Positions 55,871-64,000 of a stretch of 64,000 nt of DNA are shown piece by piece. The number at the start of each line of letters is the position of its first letter. Position 1 is the stretch's first letter. A program made the translations under genes and the position numbers. The notes under the pieces were generated by a model, which was not told the origin of the DNA, searched no databases, and saw only the letters and a program-made list of their open reading frames with translations. Origin of the DNA: Lysobacter solisilvae (GTDB taxonomy: Bacteria > Pseudomonadota > Gammaproteobacteria > Xanthomonadales > Xanthomonadaceae); assembly GCF_016613535.2 (NCBI RefSeq), contig NZ_CP071518.1, positions 3,844,001 to 3,908,000 on the forward strand, in the 5' to 3' direction.

Positions 55871-57120
55871 GCGCGTCCACGCACGGCACCGACCTGGCCT
55901 CGACCAGCGTCGACTGGGACCGCGTGCGCAGCGATTTCCCGCTGCTGACGCGGCAGGTCCACGGCAAGCCGCTGGTCTACCTGGATTCGGCGAACACGGG
56001 GCAGAAACCCGCGGTCGTGATCGACGCCGTCGACGACTTCTACCGGCGCCACAACGCCAATGTCAGCCGCGCGGTGCACGCACTGGGCACCGAGGCGACC
56101 GAATCCTACGAAGGCGCGCGTCGCAAGCTGGCCGCGTTCTTCAACGTCCGCGCGGACGAGCTGGTGCTGTGCAGCGGGACCACCTTCGCGCTGAACCTCG
56201 TGGCCTACTCCTGGGCGCTGCCACGGCTGCAGCCGGGCGACGCGATCGTGCTCACGCGCATGGAACACCACGCCAACATCGTGCCCTGGCAGCTGGTGGC
56301 CCAACGCACGGGCGCGACCATCAAGGTGGCCGACATCGATGCACGCGGGGAACTGGACCTGCCTGCGCTGTACGCGCTGCTGACCCCGGAAGTGAAGCTG
56401 CTCTCGCTCACCCACGTGTCCAACGTGCTGGGCACGGTCAACCCGGTGCGCGAGATCTGCCGCGAAGCCCGGCGCCGCGGCATCGTCACCGCCATCGACG
56501 GCTCGCAGGCCGCGCCGCACCGGCCGGTCGACATCGCCGCGATCGGCTGCGACTTCTATGCCTTCACCGGGCACAAGATGTGCGGCCCCACCGGCACCGG
56601 GGCGCTGTGGGCGCGCCGGGAGCACCTGGCCGCGATGCCGCCCTTCATCGGCGGTGGCGAGATGATCCGCGAGGTGCGCTTCGAGGGCACGGTCTACAAC
56701 GATGCGCCGCACAAGTTCGAAGCCGGCACGCCGAACATCGCCGGCTTCATTGGGCTGGGTGCGGCCGTGGACTATCTGTCGGCACTGGGCATGGCGCAGG
56801 TCGAGGCGCGGGAGCAGGCGCTGCTCGAGCATGCCACGCAGGCCCTGTCCGCGATCGAGGGGCTGCGCATCTTCGGCCAGGCGCGCGAGAAGGCCGCGGT
56901 GATCAGCTTCCTGGTGGAAGGCGCGCACGCGCACGACCTCGCCACGCTGCTGGACCTCGAAGGCGTGGCGATCCGTTCCGGACATCATTGCGCGCATCCG
57001 CTGATGCATTACTTCGGCGTGCCGGCCACCTGCCGGGCCTCGTTCGCGTTCTACAACACGCACGAGGAAGTGGATGCCTTCGTGGCCGCGCTGCACAAGG
57101 TCCGCCGGCTGCTGGCCTGA
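55867..57120 (+). CDS. sufS: cysteine desulfurase SufS
   Basis: PLP-dependent class-V aminotransferase-fold enzyme of 417 residues that takes sulfur from cysteine for cluster assembly. The PLP lysine is Lys237 (TGHKMCGPTG), with LYLDSAN-type sequence near the N-terminus (VYLDSANTGQKP). The persulfide-forming cysteine is Cys375 in RSGHHCAHPL. The ATG start overlaps the sufD stop by 4 nt. Its usual partner SufE is not encoded in the operon. Confidence 0.96.
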   Translation: MSASTHGTDLASTSVDWDRVRSDFPLLTRQVHGKPLVYLDSANTGQKPAVVIDAVDDFYRRHNANVSRAVHALGTEATESYEGARRKLAAFFNVRADELVLCSGTTFALNLVAYSWALPRLQPGDAIVLTRMEHHANIVPWQLVAQRTGATIKVADIDARGELDLPALYALLTPEVKLLSLTHVSNVLGTVNPVREICREARRRGIVTAIDGSQAAPHRPVDIAAIGCDFYAFTGHKMCGPTGTGALWARREHLAAMPPFIGGGEMIREVRFEGTVYNDAPHKFEAGTPNIAGFIGLGAAVDYLSALGMAQVEAREQALLEHATQALSAIEGLRIFGQAREKAAVISFLVEGAHAHDLATLLDLEGVAIRSGHHCAHPLMHYFGVPATCRASFAFYNTHEEVDAFVAALHKVRRLLA

Positions 57121-57170
57121 GGCCGCCGGCGTGGGTGACGCGGCCCCTGCGGACGGCCGCCGGAGTGCGC

Positions 57171-57176
57171 TAGGCT
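57171..57176 (+). promoter_or_regulatory. possible internal -10 element within the SUF cluster
   Basis: TAGGCT in gtgcgcTAGGCTaattgc lies 29 nt upstream of the small membrane-protein gene and could let the last three genes be expressed separately. Weak evidence. Confidence 0.25.
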
Positions 57177-57204
57177 AATTGCACCCTCCTCCGGTACCAA
57201 GACG

Positions 57205-57459
57205 ATGGCGGACGATCCCGAGATTGCCGGCCTGATCCGCGAGATCCGCGACCAGCAGCGCGAAGCGCTGGCGCTGCAGCGCGAACACCTGGTCATGTAC
57301 CAGCGGCAACTCGACCGCGTGGAGCGCATCAACGATCGCGCCGAAGCGATACAGGCCCGTGCCTCGCGCGCGGTCCGGCTGATCCTGATGGTCGCCCTGC
57401 CGCTGGTCTTCGTGCTGCTGGGCCTGATGTTCCTTCCCTACGTGCTGCGCCTGTCCTGA
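57205..57459 (+). CDS. small membrane protein of the SUF cluster, function unknown
   Basis: An 84-residue protein. A charged, coiled-coil-like N-terminal half (MADDPEIAGLIREIRDQQRE, then HLVMYQRQLDRVERINDRA) is followed by one strong C-terminal transmembrane helix (LILMVALPLVFVLLGLMFL). This tail-anchored layout places the coiled coil in the cytoplasm. It is 84 nt after sufS and 3 nt before a GNAT gene, so it is probably co-transcribed. No family was recognised. Confidence 0.75.
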   Translation: MADDPEIAGLIREIRDQQREALALQREHLVMYQRQLDRVERINDRAEAIQARASRAVRLILMVALPLVFVLLGLMFLPYVLRLS

Positions 57460-57462
57460 AAA

Positions 57463-58011
57463 ATGACCACGACTCAAACCGTCCAATTCCGCGCCGCCAC
57501 GCCTGCCGACACCGGCGCCCTCGTCGCCCTGGTCGAATCGGCCTACCGCGGCGATGTCAGCAAGCAGGGCTGGACTACCGAGGCCGACATGCTCGACGGC
57601 CGCCGCACCGGTCCTGACGACATCCACGAATGCCTGGCCCGGCCGGGCAGCCGCATCGTGATCGCCGAACGCCCGGGCAGCGACGGATCGACCGAACTGC
57701 TCGCCTGCGCGCACGTGGCCATCGAGGACGGCGCCGGCTACTTCGGCATGTTCTCGGTCCGGCCCGACCTCCAGGGCGCCGGGATCGGCAAGGTCCTGCT
57801 GGCCGAAGCCGAGCGCGTGGCCCGGCAGGAATGGGAGCTGCCGGCCATGCGCATGACCGTGATCGACATCCGCGACGAGCTGATCGCGTTCTACGAGCGT
57901 CGTGGCTACCGGCGCACCGGCATCAAGAAGCCGTTTCCCTACGGCGACGAGCGCTACGGACTGCCGCGGCGCGACGATCTGCAGTTCGAGATCCTCGAAA
58001 AGGCACTGTGA
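57463..58011 (+). CDS. GNAT family N-acetyltransferase
   Basis: A 182-residue acetyl-CoA-dependent acyltransferase. It starts with the beta-1/alpha-1 region VQFRAATPADTGALVALVESAYRG, and the acetyl-CoA-binding loop FSVRPDLQGAGIGKVLLAEAE (split: VRPDLQGAGIGKVL) is conserved. The C-terminus reads AFYERRGYRRTGIKKPFPYGD, typical of GNATs acting on small molecules or peptides. The substrate is unknown. The stop overlaps the start of the Rieske gene by one nt (TGATG). Confidence 0.88.
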   Translation: MTTTQTVQFRAATPADTGALVALVESAYRGDVSKQGWTTEADMLDGRRTGPDDIHECLARPGSRIVIAERPGSDGSTELLACAHVAIEDGAGYFGMFSVRPDLQGAGIGKVLLAEAERVARQEWELPAMRMTVIDIRDELIAFYERRGYRRTGIKKPFPYGDERYGLPRRDDLQFEILEKAL

Positions 58012-58334
58012 TGGGCGACTGGGTGTTCGTCTGCGCGACCTCGCAGCTGCTGCCGGGCGAATCCGTCGTGGCCTGGGACGGCGATACGCCGATCCTGGTG
58101 CTCAACTACGACGGTGACTACTACGCGCTCGAGGACAAGTGCTCGCACGAGGACTTCGAACTATCCGCGGGTCACTTCGATGCGGAAGACGCCACGGTGG
58201 AATGTGCACTGCATGGCGCCAAGTTCGACGTGCGCGATGGCCGGCCGCTGTGCGCGCCGGCCTATGAGCCGGTGGTGCGCTTCCCGGTGAAAACCGACGA
58301 CACGGGTGTGTGGACCCGCGACGATCGCGAGTGA
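58011..58334 (+). CDS. Rieske [2Fe-2S] ferredoxin-like protein
   Basis: A 107-residue protein that is a single Rieske domain. Ligands: Cys44-x-His46 in DKCSHEDFELSAG and Cys65-x2-His68 in VECALHGAKFD. Such small proteins serve as ferredoxin subunits for non-heme oxygenases, but no oxygenase is nearby; the position after sufS suggests a role in, or a client of, Fe-S assembly. The start overlaps the GNAT stop. It is the last gene of the cluster. Confidence 0.92.
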   Translation: MGDWVFVCATSQLLPGESVVAWDGDTPILVLNYDGDYYALEDKCSHEDFELSAGHFDAEDATVECALHGAKFDVRDGRPLCAPAYEPVVRFPVKTDDTGVWTRDDRE

Positions 58335-58764
58335 GGCGAACGGGTTTCGCCCGTCGTTCCACCGCGGCGATGATCGTCGTTGCGCCCCAGGCGCGCCTGC
58401 CCTCGCGTACTCGCCCGATGCCATGGCCGCTGCGCTGGCGTGCCGGTTGCTGCGGTCTGCGCGCGCTGAAGCCGGGCGACCGAAACTGGTCGCGGGGCGA
58501 GCGGCTACGGAGTTGTCGCCGGCGTTGAGGGGGATCACCCCGGGGATTGCCCTTCTGCTCACCAGCGACCGGGGTCCAGCCGGAGCTGTCCCGCGGAGGC
58601 ACCCTCAATCAAGCCGGTCCGCCACTCTGGCAATGGCGGAACGCCGGCGGCATCCGCTGCCCCGTCGCCGCACACCAAACGCGAATCGTTTGCATCTGCG
58701 AACCGTTCTCATTTAACATGTGCCCCGCCGCGGCGCGCAGCCGCATTCTTCAGTCTCAGACCCC
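58335..58764. other. 430-bp intergenic region before the siderophore receptor
   Basis: No convincing gene. The high end holds the Fur-box-like site (58683-58714). The rest is GC-rich sequence between the Rieske and receptor genes. Confidence 0.5.
58683..58714 (+). promoter_or_regulatory. Fur-box-like site upstream of the TonB receptor
   Basis: Two copies of a 15-mer, GAATCGTTTGCATCT and GAACCGTTCTCATTT, are placed 17 bp apart. The pattern GAAnCGTTnnCAT resembles the imperfect GATAAT-type Fur sites found before Xanthomonad iron genes, and AT-rich sequence follows. It lies about 50 nt before the receptor ATG. Confidence 0.6.
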
Positions 58765-60885
58765 ATGCCCGTCAGGAAGATTCCGGCCCCCGCGCCGCTG
58801 GCCGCCGCCCTTGCGTTCGCGCTCGCGTCCCCCGTCCACGCCTTCGAGGCCGCCGCGACCGACCTCGATGCCGTCGAAGTCCAGGGCGTCCACGAGAAAC
58901 GTCCCGTCTCCCCGAAGTTCACCCAGCCGCTGCTGGATACGCCGCAGTCCGTCACGATCGTGCCTGCGGAACTGATGCGCGAACAGGGCGTGACCAGCCT
59001 GCGCGATGCGCTGCGCAACGTGCCGGGCATCAGCATGCAGGCGGGCGAAGGCGGCGTGCCGGCGGGCGACAACCTGACCCTGCGCGGCTTCAGCGCGCGG
59101 ACCGATCTGTTCATCGATGGCATCCGCGACTTCGGCGGCTATTCGCGCGACCCGTTCAACCTGGAACAGATCGAAGTCGTGAAGGGCCCCTCGTCCACCC
59201 ACAGTGGCCGCGGCTCGACGGGCGGTTCGATCAACCTCGCCAGCAAGACGGCCCGCGCCGGCAATTTCAACGACATCGGCGTGAGCGCCGACGATGGCGG
59301 CATGGCGCGCGTCACCGCCGACTTCAATCGCGAACTGGGCCAGACCAGCGCGTTCCGCGTGAACTTGATGGGCCACCACGGCGGCATCAACGGCCGCGAC
59401 CATGTCGAGAACCAGCGCTTCGGCGTGGCGCCGACGCTGTCTTTCGGCCTGGGAACCGACACCACGACCACCGTCAGCCTGTTCCACCTGGAACAGGACA
59501 ACGTGCCCGATTACGGCCAGCCGTGGGTGCCGGGCACCAACAACGCCCTTCCGGAAAGCCGTAACCGCACCGCGCCAGTGGATCGCAGCACGTGGTACGG
59601 CATCCTGGAACGCGACTACGAGAACACGCGCACCGACCTGGCCACCGTCACCGTGCAGCACGCTTTCGGCGACACGGTGAACCTCGAGAACATCACGCGC
59701 TGGGGCGCGTCGTACCGCGACTCGGTCATCACCGCGCCCCGCTTTACCGCCGATCCGGGCAGTACGGACATCACCCGCGCAGCGCCGAAGACCCGCGACA
59801 GCCGCGACGGCATCCTCACCAACGTCACCAACCTGCGTGCCGACCTCACTACCGGCTCGATCGAACACGCGCTGCTGGTCGGCCTGGAACTGGCACACGA
59901 GAAATCCAGGAACCATGCGCGGATGGAGGACACCTCGGCCGGCACGACGCCGCTGACTGACCTGTTCAACCCGGATCCGCATGGCGCGTTCGCGCCGCTG
60001 GCGCGCGATACGCACAACGATGCGCGTGCCGAGGCCGATTCCGCGGCGATTTACGTGTTCGACACGGTCACGTTCAATCCGCGCTGGGAACTGTCCGGCG
60101 GCCTGCGCTGGGACCGCTTCGAGACCGAGGCGCTCACCCAGGGAGTGACGTACGGCCGGACCGATACCGAACTCAACGGGCGCATCGGACTGGTGTTCAA
60201 ACCCGTCGAGAACGGCAGCATCTATGCCGCCTTGGGCACCTCGTTCAATCCCTCGGCCGAGGGCATGAGCCTGAATGCCGCCCTGGCCGACGTGGCGCCG
60301 GAGGAAAGCCGCACCGGCGAACTGGGCACCAAGTGGGACCTGCTGGGAGGCAGGCTGTCGCTGACCTCGGCGATCTTCCGCACCGAGAAGACCAACGTCC
60401 GCATCGACGTCGATCCCACGGCCTCCACCACCTACGCCCTGGATGGCAAGCAGCGCGTCGACGGCTTCGAGGTCGGGGCCGCTGGCCGCATCACGCGCGA
60501 CTGGACGGTCAATTTCGGTTACGCGTTCCTGGACAGCGAGATCCTCAGCAATCGCGCCCTGCCGGCGGAAGTGGGCAATGAAATGCCCAACACGCCGCGC
60601 CACAGCGCGAACCTCTGGACCAGCTACCGGATCAACGACAGCTTCGACGTCGGGTTCGGGGTGCAGCATGTCGGATCGCGCTGGACGAGCACCGCCAACG
60701 AGCGCCTGGCGAAGTCGTACACCACGTACGACGCGATGGTCGGCTACCGCATCAACGAGGCCGTCGGCCTGCGACTGAACGCCTACAACCTGAGCAACAA
60801 GGAATACGTGGATCGCGTGGGCGGCGGGCACTACATCCCCGGCGCCGAGCGCACGGTCATGCTGAGCGCGGATTTCAGCTTCTGA
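58765..60885 (+). CDS. TonB-dependent siderophore receptor (Fiu/catecholate type)
   Basis: Outer-membrane receptor of 706 residues. After a signal peptide (to about SPVHAFE) come the plug domain with TPQSVTIVPAELMREQGV, DALRNVPGISMQAGEGG and LRGFSARTDLFIDGIRDFGG, and the barrel, which ends NLSNKEYVDRVGGG and closes with SADFSF (terminal Phe). The pattern matches catecholate siderophore receptors such as Fiu. The ATG at 58765 starts the signal peptide. Downstream genes for PiuC and a PepSY protein support an iron-uptake operon under Fur. Confidence 0.93.
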   Translation: MPVRKIPAPAPLAAALAFALASPVHAFEAAATDLDAVEVQGVHEKRPVSPKFTQPLLDTPQSVTIVPAELMREQGVTSLRDALRNVPGISMQAGEGGVPAGDNLTLRGFSARTDLFIDGIRDFGGYSRDPFNLEQIEVVKGPSSTHSGRGSTGGSINLASKTARAGNFNDIGVSADDGGMARVTADFNRELGQTSAFRVNLMGHHGGINGRDHVENQRFGVAPTLSFGLGTDTTTTVSLFHLEQDNVPDYGQPWVPGTNNALPESRNRTAPVDRSTWYGILERDYENTRTDLATVTVQHAFGDTVNLENITRWGASYRDSVITAPRFTADPGSTDITRAAPKTRDSRDGILTNVTNLRADLTTGSIEHALLVGLELAHEKSRNHARMEDTSAGTTPLTDLFNPDPHGAFAPLARDTHNDARAEADSAAIYVFDTVTFNPRWELSGGLRWDRFETEALTQGVTYGRTDTELNGRIGLVFKPVENGSIYAALGTSFNPSAEGMSLNAALADVAPEESRTGELGTKWDLLGGRLSLTSAIFRTEKTNVRIDVDPTASTTYALDGKQRVDGFEVGAAGRITRDWTVNFGYAFLDSEILSNRALPAEVGNEMPNTPRHSANLWTSYRINDSFDVGFGVQHVGSRWTSTANERLAKSYTTYDAMVGYRINEAVGLRLNAYNLSNKEYVDRVGGGHYIPGAERTVMLSADFSF

Positions 60886-61086
60886 TGCAGGCCGCATCGG
60901 TGCGCGCGGCCGTGACGGCGCACAGCGCGTTGGCATGGCCGGACGCGATGGAGCTGCGATACCCGCGGCGGGACCGCCTGGATCCCCCCGCATTGGCAGG
61001 GAAGCCGCCAACAGGCACGCTGTAGGGCCGGCTCGCGCCGGGCTCGTGGGTTTGACGCACATGACCCGTGTGCATCCGGAGGCTCC

Positions 61087-61767
61087 ATGCTGCTGCAGGT
61101 ACCCCAGGTTCTAAGCCAGGAACAGGTCGCCGAGTTCCGACGGGCACTGGACCAGGCCGAATGGGCCGACGGCCGCATCACGGCGGGTTACCAGTCGGCG
61201 CAGGCCAAGCACAACCAGCAACTGCCGGAGGACTCACCGGTGGCGCAGCAGCTGGGCGACGTGGTCCTGCAGGCGCTGCAGCGATCGCCACTGTTCATCT
61301 CCGCGGCGCTGCCGTTGAAGGTTTTCCCGCCGCTGTTCAACCGCTACGAAGGCGGCCAGTCCTTCGGCAGCCATGTCGACAACGCCATCCGCCAGGTACG
61401 CGGCACGCCCCACCGCATCCGCACCGACCTGTCGGCGACGCTGTTTCTGAGCGCGCCGGACGAATACGACGGCGGCGAACTGGTGGTCGAGGACACGTAC
61501 GGCCTGCACAACGTCAAACTGCCGGCCGGCGACCTGGTGCTGTATCCGGCCAGCAGCCTGCATCTGGTCCGCCCGGTGACGCGCGGTGCGCGCGTGGCCT
61601 CGTTCTTCTGGATCCAGAGCATGGTGCGCGACGACGGCGAACGCACGCTGTTGTATGACCTTGACCGCGCCACCCAGCAGGTCCACCGCGACCTGCCCGA
61701 TTCACCCGCAGCCGTGCAGCTGACCGGCATCTATCACAACCTCCTGCGGCGCTGGGCCGACACCTGA
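61087..61767 (+). CDS. piuC: Fe2+/2-oxoglutarate-dependent PKHD-type hydroxylase PiuC
   Basis: A 226-residue non-heme iron dioxygenase. Iron ligands: His96 and Asp98 ([10 protein letters not shown]) and His159 (SSLHLVRPV); Arg169 probably binds 2-oxoglutarate. The family name PiuC comes from its place beside Fiu/PiuA siderophore receptors, where it is thought to aid iron release or regulation; the substrate is unproven. It lies 201 nt after the receptor gene. Confidence 0.92.
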   Translation: MLLQVPQVLSQEQVAEFRRALDQAEWADGRITAGYQSAQAKHNQQLPEDSPVAQQLGDVVLQALQRSPLFISAALPLKVFPPLFNRYEGGQSFGSHVDNAIRQVRGTPHRIRTDLSATLFLSAPDEYDGGELVVEDTYGLHNVKLPAGDLVLYPASSLHLVRPVTRGARVASFFWIQSMVRDDGERTLLYDLDRATQQVHRDLPDSPAAVQLTGIYHNLLRRWADT

Positions 61768-61801
61768 GCCGCCGCACGCGCCTGACCGAACAAGACCTGC
61801 C

Positions 61802-62437
61802 ATGAACGCCACGACCGCCACGCCCGCCGAACTCGCCCGCCGCCGCAGCAACACCACCTACCGCTTCGTGCGCCAGCTGCATCTGTGGATCGGCGCGTGG
61901 GGCGCGCTGGCCGCGATCATCTACGGCTTCACCGGGCTGGTGATGAACAACCGCTTCGGCGACAACGCCTGGCCACAGGGCAAGACCGAAGAGGCTGGCC
62001 GCATCGAACTGGCCGTACCGGCCACCGCCAGGGCCACCCCGGAAGAACTGTCGCTGTGGCTGCGCCAGACCCAGGGACTGGATGCGCAGGTGATCCGCAA
62101 GGGCGGCAAGGACAAGAAGGGCCCGATGAAGTGGAGTTTCAGCGGCGGCACGGCAAGTGATTCGTGGTCGGTGGAATATGCGCCCGGCAGCGACAAGGCC
62201 GAGGTCAAGCGTGCCAGCCACTCGTTCCTGGCTGCGATCGGGCGCCTCCACAAGGGGAGCGGCGGCGGCTGGTTGTGGAATCTGCTGGCCGACAGCTTTG
62301 CCATCGGCATGCTGCTGCTGGGTCTGTCGGGCATCTGGATGTGGGCCCGCGGCCGTACGGCGAAGGACATGATCGCCAGCATCTTCGGCCTGTCCGCGTT
62401 GATCCTGGCGGCGGTGCTGATCCCGGCGCTGGTGTGA
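61802..62437 (+). CDS. PepSY-domain membrane protein
   Basis: A 211-residue inner-membrane protein. An N-terminal helix (LHLWIGAWGALAAIIYGFTGLV) anchors a periplasmic domain, followed by two helices near the C-terminus (FAIGMLLLGLSGIWMWA and IASIFGLSALILAAVLIPAL). The pattern is that of PepSY-associated TM proteins found with siderophore receptors, where they may help reduce or transport ferric siderophores. It is 34 nt after piuC and probably in the same operon. Confidence 0.82.
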   Translation: MNATTATPAELARRRSNTTYRFVRQLHLWIGAWGALAAIIYGFTGLVMNNRFGDNAWPQGKTEEAGRIELAVPATARATPEELSLWLRQTQGLDAQVIRKGGKDKKGPMKWSFSGGTASDSWSVEYAPGSDKAEVKRASHSFLAAIGRLHKGSGGGWLWNLLADSFAIGMLLLGLSGIWMWARGRTAKDMIASIFGLSALILAAVLIPALV

Positions 62438-62607
62438 CCGCCGAACGTCCTGAACGGATTGACGGCATCGGTCGTCCGGGTAGCGCGCCAAACGAATTCC
62501 GGCCCTGAAGACCCGGTCCGAACCGAGCCATTCCGGTGATCCCGGCGGGCCCGCTGCAGTGCCCCACTGTTCGACCGACGGGCTTCAGCGGGTTGCAGCC
62601 ATTGGGG

Positions 62608-63219
62608 TCAACCGCTGGGAATGCGCGGTTGGACCCGCACCACCAGCAGTTCGCCGCCGCCTTCTATCACGTGCCGCAGGCGATGGTCCGGCCCGGCCTG
62701 GAAGATGGCGGTGTCGCCGGCTTCCATCGGCAACAGGCCAGACTCGTCGGCAAACCGGACCCGGCCTGCCAGCAGGTGCACGGCCCAGGTCGCGCCGGCA
62801 TCGGCGAAGATCACCATCGGCCCCACCAGCGGCCGGTGCCAGAGTTCGGCGCTGACCTTCTCCCGCCGCCACATGAGGTTGAAATCGTGCGTCGGACCGT
62901 CGATCAATTCACCGGTGACGCCCCGCTCGCCCTGGAACCTGAGCTTGTCGTGCGGTGGCAGCAGGTCGTGGACCTCGCCATCGTCGAAGCGCAGGCGCAC
63001 GCCGTTGCCCGACAGCAGCACCAGCTCGCGATCCACGCCCGGGAAAGATGAAAACGCCGAATCACGTTCGATTTCGGCAATCGACAGGCGCCAACTCCAG
63101 TCGCCGTCGGCGGGAGCCCGATGGATTTCGCGGGTCCAGCCCTGCTGGTTGCGCCAGCGTTCGCGGCGATATTCGTTGGCGGGAATGACCCAGGACCGGC
63201 GGACGTCGGATTCGAGCAT
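62608..63219 (-). CDS. HutD/Ves family protein
   Basis: A 203-residue cupin-like cytoplasmic protein. Pattern: EYRRERWRNQQGWTREIHRAP, WRLSIAEIERDSAFSSFPGVD and LVLLSGNGVRLRFDD, as in HutD/Ves proteins. Members are found near histidine-degradation genes in Pseudomonas, but the biochemical role is unknown and no hut genes are seen here. It converges on the PepSY gene with a 170-bp gap. Confidence 0.85.
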   Translation of the reverse strand: MLESDVRRSWVIPANEYRRERWRNQQGWTREIHRAPADGDWSWRLSIAEIERDSAFSSFPGVDRELVLLSGNGVRLRFDDGEVHDLLPPHDKLRFQGERGVTGELIDGPTHDFNLMWRREKVSAELWHRPLVGPMVIFADAGATWAVHLLAGRVRFADESGLLPMEAGDTAIFQAGPDHRLRHVIEGGGELLVVRVQPRIPSG

Positions 63220-63370
63220 GCCGACAGTCTAGCGGGCGTTCGCGGGCCCGGCAGCCGTGACCCGGGGGCGAGTCCCTTCGCCGACGGGCCACCACATCCA
63301 TGTCCGGCGGCCCTGTCGTCCCGGGGGCCTGAACTCCTCGGGGCATCGTGGCCCCCGAATGTTGCAGCCG

Positions 63371-63703
63371 TCAGCGTTTGGCGGCGCGGGCCGCGGGTGC
63401 CGGGCCCTTCTTCGCCGCGGGCGGCGCCGCGCCCCCGGCGAAGACGATGCGGTCGCGGTTCTTCTCGATGGTCTTCAGCCCGATGCCCTTGACCAGGGCC
63501 AGTTGGTCGGCGCTCTTGAAGGCACCGTTGGCCTTGCGGTAGGCCACGATCGCCTCGGCCTTGCTGGGGCCGATGTTGAGCAGGACCCGGTCGATGGTGG
63601 CCGCGTCGGCCGTGTTGATGTTGACCCGGTCCGCCGCGAAGGCGGCGCCCGAGAGCAGCAGGGTGAGGGTCAGGGACTTGAGCAGGGTGGCGAACGCGTT
63701 CAT
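63371..63703 (-). CDS. ComEA-like helix-hairpin-helix protein
   Basis: A 110-residue exported DNA-binding protein. Signal peptide (to about AAFAA) is followed by two helix-hairpin-helix motifs in a ComEA-type domain: VNINTADAATIDRVLLNIG and GIGLKTIEKNRDRI. A Lys/Ala/Pro tail ends the protein. ComEA family members bind incoming double-stranded DNA during natural transformation. The ATG at 63703 has AAGGAG upstream; a longer in-frame start would place non-hydrophobic sequence before the signal. Single gene. Confidence 0.9.
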   Translation of the reverse strand: MNAFATLLKSLTLTLLLSGAAFAADRVNINTADAATIDRVLLNIGPSKAEAIVAYRKANGAFKSADQLALVKGIGLKTIEKNRDRIVFAGGAAPPAAKKGPAPAARAAKR

Positions 63704-63858
63704 GACAGCTCCTTGTACGGGTTTGAGGGAATTCCATTCCGGCGGGCGTCCGTCGGTGGGCACAGTCTCGACGGCCGGGTCCGGCTGCGCGTCGGCATTC
63801 ACGGCCTCCGCGGACCGGAATCCGGCGACCCGCCGGGTAGGAAAAATCCCACCTGCGC

Positions 63859-63864
63859 TAGACT
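63859..63864 (+). promoter_or_regulatory. candidate -10 element of the M20 peptidase gene
   Basis: TAGACT in gcgcTAGACTggcc, 60 nt before the ATG at 63924 and identical in core to the site upstream of corC. No clear -35. Confidence 0.3.
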
Positions 63865-63923
63865 GGCCGCCATTTCACGGCCCGGCTCCGGGCCGGTCCG
63901 GTCCGGTTCGCAAAGGAAACCCC

Positions 63924-64000
63924 ATGGACAGCCGCAAGATCGAGCAGTTCGTCGCCGCCAAATGGGACGAGGAAATCGTTCCGCAACTCGTCGAGTACAT
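63924..64000 (+). CDS. M20 family metallopeptidase (dipeptidase), 5' end only
   Basis: Truncated by the window edge; 25 codons are visible. The start MDSRKIEQFVAAKWDEE and QLVEYI fit the N-terminus of M20-family dipeptidases common in Xanthomonads. An AAAGGAAA ribosome site lies 7 nt before the ATG. Metal-binding residues lie outside the window, so the call rests on the opening sequence. Confidence 0.6.
   Translation, partial: MDSRKIEQFVAAKWDEEIVPQLVEY

Overview
The window is high-GC, densely coded DNA from a gammaproteobacterium of the Lysobacteraceae (Xanthomonadaceae), probably close to Lysobacter, Luteimonas or Stenotrophomonas; the species cannot be fixed from the sequence. The placement rests on the MurD2-MurL route to D-glutamate in peptidoglycan, a fused aspartokinase/diaminopimelate decarboxylase (LysAC), the Xanthomonas-type SUF regulator in front of sufBCDS, GTAG-type REP hairpins, and an attC family typical of Xanthomonas and Stenotrophomonas.

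Layout. 1-6.3 kb: ybeY, corC, a DUF4105/Lnb-like membrane protein, corA, cstA and its small partner gene, all on the plus strand. 6.4-17.6 kb: three secreted S9 peptidases, an OPT transporter and a divergent POT transporter, which together look like a peptide-scavenging block. 17.8-21.9 kb: dTDP-L-rhamnose operon rfbBACD and ssb. 22.3-26.7 kb: AraC regulator, LytS/LytTR two-component pair, polyprenyl diphosphate synthase. 26.9-35.4 kb: dienelactone hydrolase, murL-murD2, lysAC, a PhzF protein and an SDR.

35.5-37.95 kb is the most unusual region: six attC-like sites, all in minus-strand orientation, alternate with five small minus-strand genes and one apparently truncated one. This is an integron cassette array with no integrase in the window. 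Its upstream end runs into three ~106-bp tandem repeats and about 300 bp of sequence with no convincing gene.

38.6-51.2 kb: a glycine-zipper envelope protein with an N/G/Y repeat, hydrolase and OsmC, a divergent EF-G paralogue, small envelope, lipoprotein and transporter genes, a PIN-domain protein, a large DUF5916 outer-membrane-type protein, and a SET-domain methyltransferase with a histone H1-like tail. A fourteen-copy 21-bp tandem repeat separates it from the SUF operon (51.8-58.3 kb), which carries three extra genes (membrane, GNAT, Rieske). 58.7-62.4 kb: iron-uptake group (TonB receptor, PiuC hydroxylase, PepSY protein) behind a Fur-box-like site. The window ends with a HutD-family protein, a ComEA-like protein and the start of an M20 peptidase.

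All functions are inferred from sequence motifs and gene order read by eye; no database search was run.
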